Shown here one piece after another: positions 17,206 to 25,467 of a DNA stretch of 64,000 bases. This stretch comes from Sulfitobacter sp. D7 (lineage in GTDB: Bacteria > Pseudomonadota > Alphaproteobacteria > Rhodobacterales > Rhodobacteraceae), in contig NZ_CP020694.1 in the NCBI RefSeq assembly GCF_003611275.1, positions 310,001 through 374,000 on the forward strand, written 5' to 3'. Numbering within the stretch: position 1 is the stretch's first letter; every line of letters begins with the position of its first letter. Position numbers and translations under genes: made by a program. A model generated the notes under the pieces. That model was given only the letters and a program-made list of their open reading frames with translations, did no database searches and had not been told where the DNA came from.

Positions 17206-18561
17206 ATGATCCCTGAGTCCCACCCTTTCTCGAACTTCCTTCTATCGCTTCAGGCTTTGTTCGATGGGGTGCTCGGCTTTGGTGAGAGCGTCCTAAGCCC
17301 CGGTTGGCGGCAGAACCAGATTTTGATCTTGCTGGCCTTGGTTGCGCTGGCGTGGATCCTGCATCGGGTCACCGGTGTGATGCTGCAAAACTGGGTCCGC
17401 TCGCGCGAAGGGTGGTCCAAGTGGCAACTGCGGGTGGTGGTGCAGGTCAAGCGGCGGCTGGGGCTGATGTGGTTCGCGCTGCTGGCGGGGCTGTTGTATC
17501 AGGTGATGCAGAACGTCACTTGGCCATCGCGGTCTTATCTTATCGGCTTGGCGGCGACATTGGCGGCGATCTATGTCGGCATCGCCTTTGCCGCGCGTCT
17601 GGTGCGCAACCGCCCCCTACGGCGCATGGTGACATGGGGGCTGTGGATCTATGCCACGCTCTACATGCTGAATGTCGCGGACGATGTGGCGGTGTTTCTG
17701 GATGACGTGGCGCTGACGATTGGGGAGTTCCGGCTGTCGGTATTGACCGTCCTGACGGCTTTGGTGGTGGTCGGCGCGTTGCTGACCATGGCGCGGCTTG
17801 CCAGCACGACAACTGCTGCGACGATCCGTAAGAACGAAGACATCAGCCCGTCGATGCAGGTGCTGGCGGTGAAGGGCGTGCAGATCCTGCTTTATGGATT
17901 GGCGTTCTTTATCGGCGTGCGGGCCGTGGGGATTGATCTGACGGGGCTGGCGGTGCTCTCGGGTGCGATCGGTGTGGGCCTTGGTTTTGGTCTGCAAAAG
18001 GTCGTGTCGAACCTCGTCTCGGGCGTGATCATTCTGCTCGATAAGTCGATCAAACCGGGCGACGTGATCAGTCTGGGGGAGACCTTTGGCTGGATCCAGA
18101 CACTGGGCGCGCGCTATGCCTCTGTGGTGACGCGGGACGGCAAAGAATACCTGATCCCGAACGAAGACCTGATCACCGGACAAGTGGTGAACTGGTCGCA
18201 TTCCAATGACTTTGTGCGCCTCGATATCTATTTCGGCACAGCCTATTCGGATGATCCGCATGTGGTGCGCAAACTGGCGGTCGATGCGGCCAAGGGCGTC
18301 GACCGGGTGTTAAGCTACAAGGCGCCCGTTTGCCATATCGTCGGGTTTGGCGATTCGTCGGTGGATTACATCCTGCGCTTCTGGATCAAGGATCCGACCG
18401 GCGGGCTGACCAACATTCGCGGCAATGTCTATCTGGCGCTTTGGGATGCGTTCAAGGAAAACGACATTTCCATCCCCTTCCCGCAGCGCGAGGTGAAAGT
18501 CATCGAAGACAGTCAATTGGCGCTCTCAAGGGTGGCGGCGGCGGAGAATTTGCCTGACTAG
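17206..18561 (+). CDS. MscS-family mechanosensitive ion channel (large type)
   Basis: A 451-residue inner-membrane protein. The N-terminal half has about five hydrophobic segments, followed by the pore-lining helix and beta domain of MscS: VLSGAIGVGLGFGLQKVVSNLVSGVIILLDK-type region near residues 255-290, then KPGDVISLGETFGWIQTLGARY and YLIPNEDLITGQVVNWS. The C-terminal region matches the MscS alpha/beta vestibule. Such channels release solutes on hypo-osmotic shock. ATG 17206 is chosen because of an AAAGG site; the open frame extends upstream without a good signal. Longer than E. coli MscS because of extra N-terminal helices. A second, shorter MscS is encoded at 50620. Confidence 0.9.
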   Translation: MIPESHPFSNFLLSLQALFDGVLGFGESVLSPGWRQNQILILLALVALAWILHRVTGVMLQNWVRSREGWSKWQLRVVVQVKRRLGLMWFALLAGLLYQVMQNVTWPSRSYLIGLAATLAAIYVGIAFAARLVRNRPLRRMVTWGLWIYATLYMLNVADDVAVFLDDVALTIGEFRLSVLTVLTALVVVGALLTMARLASTTTAATIRKNEDISPSMQVLAVKGVQILLYGLAFFIGVRAVGIDLTGLAVLSGAIGVGLGFGLQKVVSNLVSGVIILLDKSIKPGDVISLGETFGWIQTLGARYASVVTRDGKEYLIPNEDLITGQVVNWSHSNDFVRLDIYFGTAYSDDPHVVRKLAVDAAKGVDRVLSYKAPVCHIVGFGDSSVDYILRFWIKDPTGGLTNIRGNVYLALWDAFKENDISIPFPQREVKVIEDSQLALSRVAAAENLPD

Positions 18562-18692
18562 GCGGGGATTTGCGCCCCGGTTCACGCGGAGCGCATAGGG
18601 TCCATTGAAAAATCTGGCCTATATCGCTAAATTAGGGGGGCTCGGCACCGGGGCAAGCGTTCAGCATTGGCGGTGCATTACGAAGGAGGACA

Positions 18693-18749
18693 ATGTCCTG
18701 TCTCTTAACGTTGACGCAGCGCAGGCTGCTGACCATGGGGCCGCAATGA
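18693..18749 (+). CDS. Putative leader peptide overlapping the rsfS start
   Basis: An 18-codon frame, MSCLLTLTQRRLLTMGPQ, begins two bases after a perfect AAGGAGGA ribosome site and ends with TGA overlapping the rsfS ATG (ATGA). It contains rare codons for a GC-rich genome, namely a TTA leucine and an AGG arginine. The rsfS start itself has no Shine-Dalgarno sequence of its own, so rsfS translation probably depends on ribosomes finishing this leader. It is too short for standard gene calling. Confidence 0.5.
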   Translation: MSCLLTLTQRRLLTMGPQ

Positions 18750-19117
18750 CTGCCGCCTCGCAAATCGCAACCAGCGACGACCTGCTGGCGCTTATCCTTT
18801 CCTCGCTGAATGACGACAAGGCCGAAGACATCGTGCAGATCGATCTGCGCGGCAAAACGGCCATCGGCGACTATATGGTGATCTGCTCGGGCCGCTCCTC
18901 GCGGCAAGTTTCGGCGATCGCGGAAAAGCTGGCGCAGGCCGTCAAAGACGCCACCGGGCGTACGTCCAAGATGGAAGGCCGCGAAACCGGCGACTGGGTC
19001 TTGATCGACACAGGCGACGTTGTTGTGCATGTCTTCCGCCCCGAAGTGCGTGAGTTCTACCAGCTCGAAAAGATGTGGCTGGGCGGCGAAGACGCGGCTG
19101 CGGTCATGCCGCACTGA
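18746..19117 (+). CDS. rsfS: Ribosome silencing factor RsfS
   Basis: A 123-residue protein of the RsfS/Iojap family, which binds uL14 on the large ribosomal subunit and blocks subunit joining during starvation. The conserved core is KAEDIVQIDLRGKTAIGDYMVICSGRSSRQV, followed by EGRETGDWVLIDTGDVVVHVF and REFYQLEKMW; these fit the family end to end. The start at 18746 is preferred over the longer frame from 18605, whose first 47 residues are not conserved and overlap a leader ORF. Translation is probably coupled to that leader. rlmH follows after 23 bases, a common pairing. Confidence 0.93.
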   Translation: MTAASQIATSDDLLALILSSLNDDKAEDIVQIDLRGKTAIGDYMVICSGRSSRQVSAIAEKLAQAVKDATGRTSKMEGRETGDWVLIDTGDVVVHVFRPEVREFYQLEKMWLGGEDAAAVMPH

Positions 19118-19140
19118 TCCTGCTTTTGCGGGACTAAGCC

Positions 19141-19611
19141 ATGCGGGTACATCTCTGCGCCATGGGCCGGCTTCGCGCCGGTCCCGAAAAAACTCTTGTC
19201 GATGATTATCTCACCCGGTTCGACCGGACCGGGCGCGGGCTGGGCCTTGGTCCTGCGCGTGTGGTCGAGATGGAAGATAAAAAGGGCGGCGGCATGGCTG
19301 CCGAGGCCGTCCTGTTGCAACGCGCGATTCCGCAAGGTGCGGTGATTTGCGTGTTGGATGAGCGCGGCAAAGTCGAAACCTCCCCTGCTTTTGCTGAACG
19401 GCTTGGCACTTGGCGTGATGCCGGGCGGGGTGATTTGGCCTTTGTTATAGGCGGTGCGGATGGCATCGACCCCAGCCTGCGCGCGCAGGCGGATCATGCG
19501 CTGTCTTTTGGCAAGATGGTCTGGCCGCATATGCTGGTGCGGGTCATGCTGGCCGAACAGCTCTACCGCGCGGCGGCGATTCTATCGGGCGGGCCTTACC
19601 ACCGGGTCTGA
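19141..19611 (+). CDS. rlmH: 23S rRNA (pseudouridine1915-N3)-methyltransferase RlmH
   Basis: A 156-residue SPOUT-class methyltransferase that modifies pseudouridine 1915 of helix 69 in 23S rRNA. The knot region is visible: [45 protein letters not shown], ending in the invariant YHR. The length matches the family. It is translated just after rsfS, and both proteins act on the large ribosomal subunit, so this is a functional operon. It converges with a small secreted-protein gene. Confidence 0.96.
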   Translation: MRVHLCAMGRLRAGPEKTLVDDYLTRFDRTGRGLGLGPARVVEMEDKKGGGMAAEAVLLQRAIPQGAVICVLDERGKVETSPAFAERLGTWRDAGRGDLAFVIGGADGIDPSLRAQADHALSFGKMVWPHMLVRVMLAEQLYRAAAILSGGPYHRV

Positions 19612-19622
19612 GGGGATCTCGG

Positions 19623-19979
19623 TTAGGGCAGCGGGATCGTGACAACCTCGGAAGACCAGCCATCCAAACTGTCGCGCGCTTGGATGCTCACCTCAGCCAC
19701 CCCATCAGGGATACGCACACCGGACAGTGACCGGGTGAACGGCTGCTCTTTGATATGAGGGTGGGCCAGATTGCGCGTGCCCAGAGGCTCCCCATCGGGA
19801 TCAAGAACGCGCCAAGCATCGGCGTAGTGGTCCCATCCGCTGTCGTCATGGCGAATGGTGACATCAAATTTCCAGAGGTCACCAAGCTGCTCAACCGTGA
19901 CATTCACAATAGATGGCGGGTCGGCCAAAGCCGGTGTGGCAAAAGCCAGCGAGGCGAGGATGAGGCTGCGTTTGAACAT
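19623..19979 (-). CDS. Small secreted protein of unknown function
   Basis: A 118-residue protein with a signal peptide (MFKRSLILASLAFATPALA) and a mature beta-rich region containing the motif DVTIRHDDSGWDHYADAWRV and ending PLP. The pattern resembles small periplasmic immunoglobulin-like proteins seen as hypotheticals in Rhodobacterales, but no function is known to me. The ATG at 19979 has an AGGTGG site; an upstream in-frame ATG at 20033 lacks a signal-peptide-like start. It is convergent with rlmH and separated from it by 11 bases. Confidence 0.72.
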   Translation of the reverse strand: MFKRSLILASLAFATPALADPPSIVNVTVEQLGDLWKFDVTIRHDDSGWDHYADAWRVLDPDGEPLGTRNLAHPHIKEQPFTRSLSGVRIPDGVAEVSIQARDSLDGWSSEVVTIPLP

Positions 19980-20084
19980 GTAAGACCACCTAAAATAACA
20001 GACTGAATATAGCGCATCTGGCGGCGGTTCCAAGGTGAGCAGATGTCGGTCTCACGCAATTCGCCGTGATGCTGCGAATTAGTG

Positions 20085-20096
20085 GTGCAATTGCAC
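20085..20096. promoter_or_regulatory. Perfect 12-base palindrome upstream of glcD
   Basis: GTGCAATTGCAC lies 69 bases before the glcD start, in the region expected to hold its promoter. Glycolate operons are often controlled by GntR/FCD-type regulators that bind short palindromes, so an operator is plausible. No such regulator is encoded nearby. Confidence 0.4.
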
Positions 20097-20164
20097 AATC
20101 CGCGCGGCAAACTGGCCAAACCCGCAGCGCAAGGCCTATGCTGCACGGTAAGAGGAGGATCGCC

Positions 20165-21616
20165 ATGCAGATGCCAACACCCGACGCCGGGATCATTGCG
20201 CGCAAGGCGCGTGTCGTTGCACGGCTGCGCGCGGCCCTGCCAGAGAATACCGTGATCGACGATGTGCATGAGACCCGCGCCTATGAATGCGACGCGCTGA
20301 CCGCCTATAAATGTCCGCCCCTTGCCGTGACCCTGCCTGCCAATACCGAAGAAGTCTCGACCGTTCTGCGCATCTGCCATGAGGAAGGCGTTCCGGTCGT
20401 GCCGCGCGGGTCGGGCACCTCGCTCGCAGGGGGCGCGCTGCCGACGGCGGATAGTGTGGTGCTGGGTGTGGCACGGATGGCCGAGGTGCTTGAGGTCGAT
20501 TATGACAACCGCCTGATGCGGGTGCAGACCGGGCGCACCAATCTCAGCGTGACCGGCGCGGTAGAGGAGGATGGCTTCTTCTACGCGCCAGACCCTTCCA
20601 GCCAGTTGGCCTGCGCCATCGCGGGCAATATCGCGATGAATTCAGGCGGGGCGCATTGTCTGAAATACGGGGTCACCACGAACAACCTGCTGGGCGTCAC
20701 GATGGTGATGATGGATGGCGACGTGGTTGAAATCGGTGGGGGCTATATGGATGCAGGCGGGCTGGACCTTCTGGGGCTGGTCTGCGGCTCCGAAGGTCAG
20801 CTGGGCGTGGTGACAGAGGCAACGCTGCGGATTCTGCCCAAGCCCGAAGGCGCGCGGCCCGTGCTGATGGGCTTTGACGATAACGCCGTGGCGGGGGCCT
20901 GTGTCAGCGACATCATCAAGGCCGGGGTGCTGCCGGTGGCGATCGAATTCATGGACCGCCCCTGTATCGAGGCAACGGAGGCTTTCGCCCATGCAGGCTA
21001 CCCGATGTGCGAGGCGCTGCTGATCGTCGAGGTCGAAGGCTCCGACGCCGAGATCGATCACCAGCTTGCCCTGATCACCGAGATCGCCCGCCGCCACAAC
21101 CCGGTGGAACTGCGCGAAAGCACCAGCGCCGAAGAAAGCGCGGCGATCTGGCTGGGGCGCAAATCGGCCTTCGGTGCGATGGGGCAGATCAACGACTACA
21201 TGTGTCTGGATGGCACGATCCCGGTGAACGAGCTGCCGATGGTGCTACGGCGCATTGGCGAGATGTCGGACAGCTATGGCCTTAAAGTCGGCAACGTCTT
21301 TCACGCAGGCGACGGCAATATGCACCCGCTGATTCTGTTTGATGCCAACAAACCCGGCGATCTGGAAAAATGCGAAGCCTTCGGCGCGGATATCCTGCGG
21401 CTTTGTGTTGAGGCGGGCGGCTGTCTGACCGGAGAGCATGGCGTCGGCATCGAAAAGCGCGATCTGATGCATGTGCAATATGCCCCGGCGGATCTGGAGG
21501 CGCAGTTGGCTGTGAAAGACGTGTTTGATCCGGCGTGGCTGTTGAACCCGGCCAAGGTCTTTCCTTTGGATGTCACGGAAGGGCGGCGCGGCAGCGGCGC
21601 ATCGGTGGCCGCGTGA
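20165..21616 (+). CDS. glcD: Glycolate oxidase FAD-binding subunit GlcD
   Basis: A 483-residue FAD-linked oxidase (PCMH-type FAD fold plus C-terminal cap). The FAD-binding loop is VVPRGSGTSLAGGA, followed by SSQLACAIAGNIAMNSGGAHCLKYG and LVCGSEGQLGVVTEATL; the C-terminal metal/substrate region is GNVFHAGDGNMHPLI and GEHGVGIEKR. It oxidises glycolate to glyoxylate in complex with GlcE and GlcF, passing electrons to the membrane. A strong GAGGAGG site precedes ATG 20165. Its stop overlaps glcE (GTGA). Members acting on D-lactate are similar, but the glcE/glcF context favours glycolate. Confidence 0.94.
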   Translation: MQMPTPDAGIIARKARVVARLRAALPENTVIDDVHETRAYECDALTAYKCPPLAVTLPANTEEVSTVLRICHEEGVPVVPRGSGTSLAGGALPTADSVVLGVARMAEVLEVDYDNRLMRVQTGRTNLSVTGAVEEDGFFYAPDPSSQLACAIAGNIAMNSGGAHCLKYGVTTNNLLGVTMVMMDGDVVEIGGGYMDAGGLDLLGLVCGSEGQLGVVTEATLRILPKPEGARPVLMGFDDNAVAGACVSDIIKAGVLPVAIEFMDRPCIEATEAFAHAGYPMCEALLIVEVEGSDAEIDHQLALITEIARRHNPVELRESTSAEESAAIWLGRKSAFGAMGQINDYMCLDGTIPVNELPMVLRRIGEMSDSYGLKVGNVFHAGDGNMHPLILFDANKPGDLEKCEAFGADILRLCVEAGGCLTGEHGVGIEKRDLMHVQYAPADLEAQLAVKDVFDPAWLLNPAKVFPLDVTEGRRGSGASVAA

Positions 21617-22731
21617 CGGTAACGACTGAAGCAGAAGTGGTCGAGGCGATCCGATCCGCGCAGGCGCCCTTGTCCCTGCGGGGTGGCAATACGCGCGGCA
21701 TGGCCGGGCCGGGGGCGGACCTGTCGCTTGCCGGATTGCGGGGCATCAGCCTCTATGAGCCGGGCGCGCTGACGCTGGTGGCGCAGGCGGGGACGCCAGT
21801 CTCCGAGATTGAGACGACATTGGCCGCCGAAGGGCAGCGGCTGGCCTTTGAACCGATGGACCACCGCGCGCTTATGGGCCGCAGCGGCACGCCGACCATC
21901 GGCGGGATCTTTGCGGCCAACGTAAGCGGCCCGCGGCGGCTTGCCATCGGCGCAGCGCGGGATTTCCTTCTGGGCGTGCGCTTTGTCGATGGGCAGGGGA
22001 GCGTTATCAAAAACGGGGGCCGGGTGATGAAGAACGTCACCGGCTATGATCTGGTCAAGCTGATGGCCGGGTCGCGCGGAACCTTGGGGGCCGTGACCGA
22101 GGTGTCGCTAAAGGTGCTGCCCACCCCGGAAACCAGCGCAACGCTCGTGCTTTCGGGGCTGGACGACGCCGCTGCCATCGCCGCCATGGCGCTGGCCATG
22201 CGCAGCCCCTTTGAGGTTACCGGCGCGGCACATGATCCGGCGCAGGGGCGGTCGTTTCTGCGGTTGGAGGGGTTTGAGACCTCGGTCTCCTACCGGACGG
22301 GGCGGCTGAAGGATTTGCTGGCCGCAACGGGGGCCGAGCTTGAGGTGCTGGACGCAGAGCCCTCCGCGACCCTCTGGCGCGATTTGCGCGATGTTGCGGC
22401 CTTTCATGGGGCGGCGGGGGATGTCTGGCGGGTGCACTGCCGCCCGACCGAGGCCCCCGCGCTGGCGGCAAAAGCCGGGGCCGAGGCACATCTTTATGAC
22501 TGGGCCGGGGGGCTGATCTGGCTGCGCATGGCGCCCGGCACCGACCTGCGCGCGCGGTTGGGGCGGTATGACGGTCACGCGACCCTATTGCGGGCCGAAA
22601 GCGCGGCGCAGACTCTGCTGCCCCGGCAGGAACCCGAAGCGCCGGGCGTGGCGCGGTTGACGGCGGGGCTGAGGGCCAAGTTCGACCCGCGCGGCATCTT
22701 CAACGCCGAAGCCTTGGCGCTGACCCCATGA
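21613..22731 (+). CDS. glcE: Glycolate oxidase subunit GlcE
   Basis: A 372-residue second FAD-binding subunit, shorter than GlcD. It has LSLRGGNTRGMAGPGADLSL, RSGTPTIGGIFAANVSGPRR, and the diagnostic VIKNGGRVMKNVTGYDLVKLMAGSRGTLG. The GTG start at 21613 overlaps the glcD stop by four bases, so translation is coupled. It is followed by a small membrane gene whose ATG overlaps its TGA, and then by glcF. GlcE is required for glycolate oxidase activity in known systems. Confidence 0.93.
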   Translation: MTVTTEAEVVEAIRSAQAPLSLRGGNTRGMAGPGADLSLAGLRGISLYEPGALTLVAQAGTPVSEIETTLAAEGQRLAFEPMDHRALMGRSGTPTIGGIFAANVSGPRRLAIGAARDFLLGVRFVDGQGSVIKNGGRVMKNVTGYDLVKLMAGSRGTLGAVTEVSLKVLPTPETSATLVLSGLDDAAAIAAMALAMRSPFEVTGAAHDPAQGRSFLRLEGFETSVSYRTGRLKDLLAATGAELEVLDAEPSATLWRDLRDVAAFHGAAGDVWRVHCRPTEAPALAAKAGAEAHLYDWAGGLIWLRMAPGTDLRARLGRYDGHATLLRAESAAQTLLPRQEPEAPGVARLTAGLRAKFDPRGIFNAEALALTP

Positions 22732-23096
22732 CATTGATGCTGGTCTTTCTCATCGTTTTTCTGATCGGCCCGTTTCTGTTTAAGGCGTTGATCGCCGTGC
22801 CGCCTTCCCTGCGGGCCGTCCGCACCTTGGGGGCGATGGTCTTGGCCGCCTTTTTATTCGCCACCGGCCTGCGTTATGGACTGCTGCGCTATTGGAGCGA
22901 CAGCCCGTGGTTGCTGGGGGTCATCGCCCTCACCCTCTGGGCCGCTTGGATCGGGGTGATCGCGCTGGTGGTCCAAGCACTGCGCCGCGCCGATCCGCGC
23001 CCCGCCATGCGCCGGTGGAGCGGGGTTTTGGGGGCCGTAGGCACGACGGTTCCTTGGTTCGGCCTTGTCCTCGCCAATCTGATGCGCAGCACATAG
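22728..23096 (+). CDS. Four-helix membrane protein inserted between glcE and glcF
   Basis: A 122-residue protein with about four hydrophobic segments (residues ~1-22, 34-50, 62-86 and 100-118) joined by short basic loops such as RRADPRPAMRRW. No domain is recognised. Its ATG overlaps the glcE stop (ATGA) and glcF begins 13 bases after its end, so it is firmly part of the glycolate oxidase transcript. A role in anchoring the GlcDEF complex or passing electrons to the membrane is a reasonable inference, not shown by the sequence. Confidence 0.82.
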   Translation: MTLMLVFLIVFLIGPFLFKALIAVPPSLRAVRTLGAMVLAAFLFATGLRYGLLRYWSDSPWLLGVIALTLWAAWIGVIALVVQALRRADPRPAMRRWSGVLGAVGTTVPWFGLVLANLMRST

Positions 23097-23109
23097 TAAC
23101 GGAGCATCC

Positions 23110-24438
23110 ATGCAAACCACCTTTACCCCCGAGCAATTGCAGGATCCTGACACGCAGCGCAGCAACGACATTCTGCGCGCCTGTGTGCACTGCGGTTTCT
23201 GCACGGCGACCTGCCCGACCTATCAGGTCTTGGGCGATGAGTTGGACAGCCCGCGCGGGCGTATTTACCTGATCAAGGACATGCTTGAGAATGACCGTGA
23301 TCCTGACCCAAAGACGGTCCAGCACATCGACCGCTGCCTGTCCTGCCTTGCCTGTATGACGACCTGCCCCTCGGGCGTGCATTACATGCATCTGGTCGAT
23401 CACGCCCGCAGCTATATCGAGGAACGGTATAAACGGCCCCTAGGCGAACGCGCGCTGCGCTGGATGCTGGCGCGGATCCTGCCCTATCCGACACGCTTTC
23501 GACTGGCGCTATTGGGGGCCAAGATCGGGCGGCCTTTCGCGCGGCTGATGCCCGACGCCCGGCTGCGCGCAATGCTTGAGATGGCGCCAAAAACGATCCC
23601 TCCGGTCAGCCGCAATGACGATCCGCAAAGCTTCCCGGCAAAGGGCAAACCGCTGCGGCGTGTGGCCCTGATGACCGGCTGCGCGCAAAAGGCCCTGAAC
23701 ACCGATATTAATGACGCCACGATCCGGTTACTGACCCGCGCGGGTTGCGAGGTGGTGGTGGCCGAAGGCGCGGGCTGTTGCGGCGCGCTGACCCATCACA
23801 TGGGCAAGACCGATGAAAGCCACGCCCATGCCGCACGCAATATCCGGGCATGGCGTGCTGAGATGGATGGCGAGGGGCTGGATGCCATCGTGATCAACAC
23901 CTCGGGCTGCGGCACCACGGTCAAGGACTACGGCCATATGTTCCGCAATGACCCGCTGGCAGAGGATGCCGCGCGGGTCTCGGCCTTGGCAAAGGATGTG
24001 ACGGAGCTGCTCGCGGAGTTGGACCTGCCCTTTGTCGAACCGGCTGAGCAGGGCATGGTCGTCGCCTATCACGCGGCCTGTTCGCTGCAACATGGGCAAC
24101 AGATCAAGGCCACGCCGAAGACGCTGCTAAAACAGGCGGGATTTACGGTGGTAGAACCGGCGGACAGTCACCTCTGCTGCGGCTCGGCGGGCACCTATAA
24201 CCTGATGCAGCCCGAGATTTCGGCAAAGCTGAAAGAACGCAAGATCAAGACGCTAGAGGCGAAATCCCCAGACGTCATCGCGGCGGGCAACATCGGCTGC
24301 ATGATGCAGATCGGATCGGGCACCGGGGTGCCTGTGGTGCATAGCGTCGAACTGCTCGATTGGGCCTGCGGTGGGCCAAAACCGCCCGCGCTCAGCCGTG
24401 ATCCCGATGCGCCCGCGCAGGTGCCGCGTTTGCGTTAA
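23110..24438 (+). CDS. glcF: Glycolate oxidase iron-sulfur subunit GlcF
   Basis: A 442-residue subunit with two [4Fe-4S] ferredoxin motifs, Cys25/28/31/35 (CVHCGFCTATCPTY) and Cys76/79/82/86 (CLSCLACMTTCPSG), and two CCG domains, seen as GAGCCGALTHHMG and HLCCGSAGTYNLM, which bind further cofactor in this family. It carries electrons from the GlcD/GlcE flavins to the respiratory chain at the inner membrane. Length and domain order are normal. It closes the glc operon; a protease gene starts 49 bases later. Confidence 0.95.
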   Translation: MQTTFTPEQLQDPDTQRSNDILRACVHCGFCTATCPTYQVLGDELDSPRGRIYLIKDMLENDRDPDPKTVQHIDRCLSCLACMTTCPSGVHYMHLVDHARSYIEERYKRPLGERALRWMLARILPYPTRFRLALLGAKIGRPFARLMPDARLRAMLEMAPKTIPPVSRNDDPQSFPAKGKPLRRVALMTGCAQKALNTDINDATIRLLTRAGCEVVVAEGAGCCGALTHHMGKTDESHAHAARNIRAWRAEMDGEGLDAIVINTSGCGTTVKDYGHMFRNDPLAEDAARVSALAKDVTELLAELDLPFVEPAEQGMVVAYHAACSLQHGQQIKATPKTLLKQAGFTVVEPADSHLCCGSAGTYNLMQPEISAKLKERKIKTLEAKSPDVIAAGNIGCMMQIGSGTGVPVVHSVELLDWACGGPKPPALSRDPDAPAQVPRLR

Positions 24439-24487
24439 GCCTACGCCGTATTTTCGCCGCAACTCCCCTATATCCGCCAAAGTGGAC

Positions 24488-25318
24488 ATGGTTTTGAGGT
24501 GCATTTTGCGACAATTGTTGGCGGCTATTCTCGGCGTATTTACCCTCGCCACGGCGGCGCTGGCCCAAGACAGCGCGCTCAAGGCGCTCGACAACGGTGT
24601 GGACGCCGCCGCTTGGGAGGCCGTGGGCCGTCTCGACATCGGCGGCACCGGGTTTTGCACCGGCACGTTGATCGCTCCGCGTCTGGTGCTGACCGCCGCG
24701 CATTGCCTGTTTGACCGCGAAACCAAGGCCCGGATCGACCATGGCGAGGTGCAATTCCTTGCCGGTTGGCGCAATGGCCGCGCCGGTGCCTACCGCGATA
24801 TCCGCCGCGCCGTGGTGCACCCCGACTACGTCTATGATGGTGAGGTCTCCTCGGGCCGGGTGCGCAACGATCTGGCGCTCTTGGAACTCTCCCGCCCCAT
24901 CCGCAACACGACGATCCGGCCCTTTGGCACCGCCGCGCGCCCCCGTCCCGGCGACAGCGTGGGCGTGGTCAGCTATGCCCGCGACCGGGCCGAGGCGCCG
25001 TCCCTGCAAGAGGTCTGCAAGGTGCTGGCCCAGCAGGAAGGGGTTCTGGTGACCTCCTGCGCGGTCGATTTCGGCTCCAGCGGCGCGCCGATCTTTAGCA
25101 TTGTCGCAGGTGAGGCGCATATCGTCTCAGTCGTTTCGGCCAAGGCCGAGGTCGAGGGCACGCAGGTATCCCTTGGCACCGCTCTGGGCGCGCCCTTGGC
25201 GTTGCTGCAAGCGGAACTGGTGGCGGGCAAAGGTGTGTTTCTGGATTCCAACCCGGCAGGCAAACGCATCCGGGTCGGAGAAGAGCGTGGCACCGGGGCG
25301 AAATTCATCCGCCCGTAA
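24488..25318 (+). CDS. Trypsin-like serine protease, secreted
   Basis: A 276-residue exported S1-family protease. A signal peptide ends near residue 27 (TAALAQ). The triad is visible as His72 (LTAAHC), Asp128 (NDLALLEL) and Ser198 (DFGSSGAP, in place of the usual GDSGGP). The variation around the serine (GSSGA) is common in bacterial V8/trypsin-like proteins. Cysteine pairs 57/73 and 177/191 could form disulfides. ATG 24488 is taken as start; a TTG closer to the signal peptide is possible. Substrate unknown. Confidence 0.85.
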   Translation: MVLRCILRQLLAAILGVFTLATAALAQDSALKALDNGVDAAAWEAVGRLDIGGTGFCTGTLIAPRLVLTAAHCLFDRETKARIDHGEVQFLAGWRNGRAGAYRDIRRAVVHPDYVYDGEVSSGRVRNDLALLELSRPIRNTTIRPFGTAARPRPGDSVGVVSYARDRAEAPSLQEVCKVLAQQEGVLVTSCAVDFGSSGAPIFSIVAGEAHIVSVVSAKAEVEGTQVSLGTALGAPLALLQAELVAGKGVFLDSNPAGKRIRVGEERGTGAKFIRP

Positions 25319-25333
25319 ATCTGTGGCCCAAGA

Positions 25334-25362
25334 CTTGAAAGCGCGCAAAACCCTTCCCACAT
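25334..25362 (+). promoter_or_regulatory. RpoH-like heat shock promoter of hsp20
   Basis: CTTGAAA at 25334-25340 and CCCACAT at 25356-25362, spaced by 15 bases, resemble the sigma-32 -35 (CTTGAAA) and -10 (CCCCATnT) elements. Transcription would begin close to 25370, exactly where the first hairpin of the leader starts. Confidence 0.55.
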
Positions 25363-25369
25363 GAGCTTT

Positions 25370-25467
25370 GCCGAAGTGCCTCTATAGGGCTTCGGCGCTT
25401 GAAAAACCGGGTCTGTCCAATGGTGGAAGGCCCGATATGTCAATCGCTCACTGATGAGGATGAACAC
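25370..25467 (+). promoter_or_regulatory. ROSE-like RNA thermometer in the hsp20 leader
   Basis: The leader folds into three consecutive hairpins. Hairpin 1: GCCGAAG/CTTCGGC (25370-25396). Hairpin 2: CGGGUCU-g-UCCA with UGGA-AGGCCCG (25408-25434), 11 pairs with one bulge. Hairpin 3: UCGCU at 25444-25448 pairs with the Shine-Dalgarno AGGA at 25457-25460, leaving one bulged G, extended by CA/UG and closed by a CUGA loop. The UYGCU:AGGA pairing is the hallmark of ROSE elements, which hide the ribosome site of small heat shock genes at low temperature. The SD is seven bases before the ATG. Confidence 0.68.

Noticed and set aside
17003-17209. 68-codon plus-strand frame before the large mscS gene
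   Set aside because: No ribosome site, skewed composition, and it overlaps the mscS start region; likely chance.
18605-18745. N-terminal extension of RsfS by 47 residues
   Set aside because: The extension is not part of the family, and the strong ribosome site inside it serves a different frame, the 18-codon leader.
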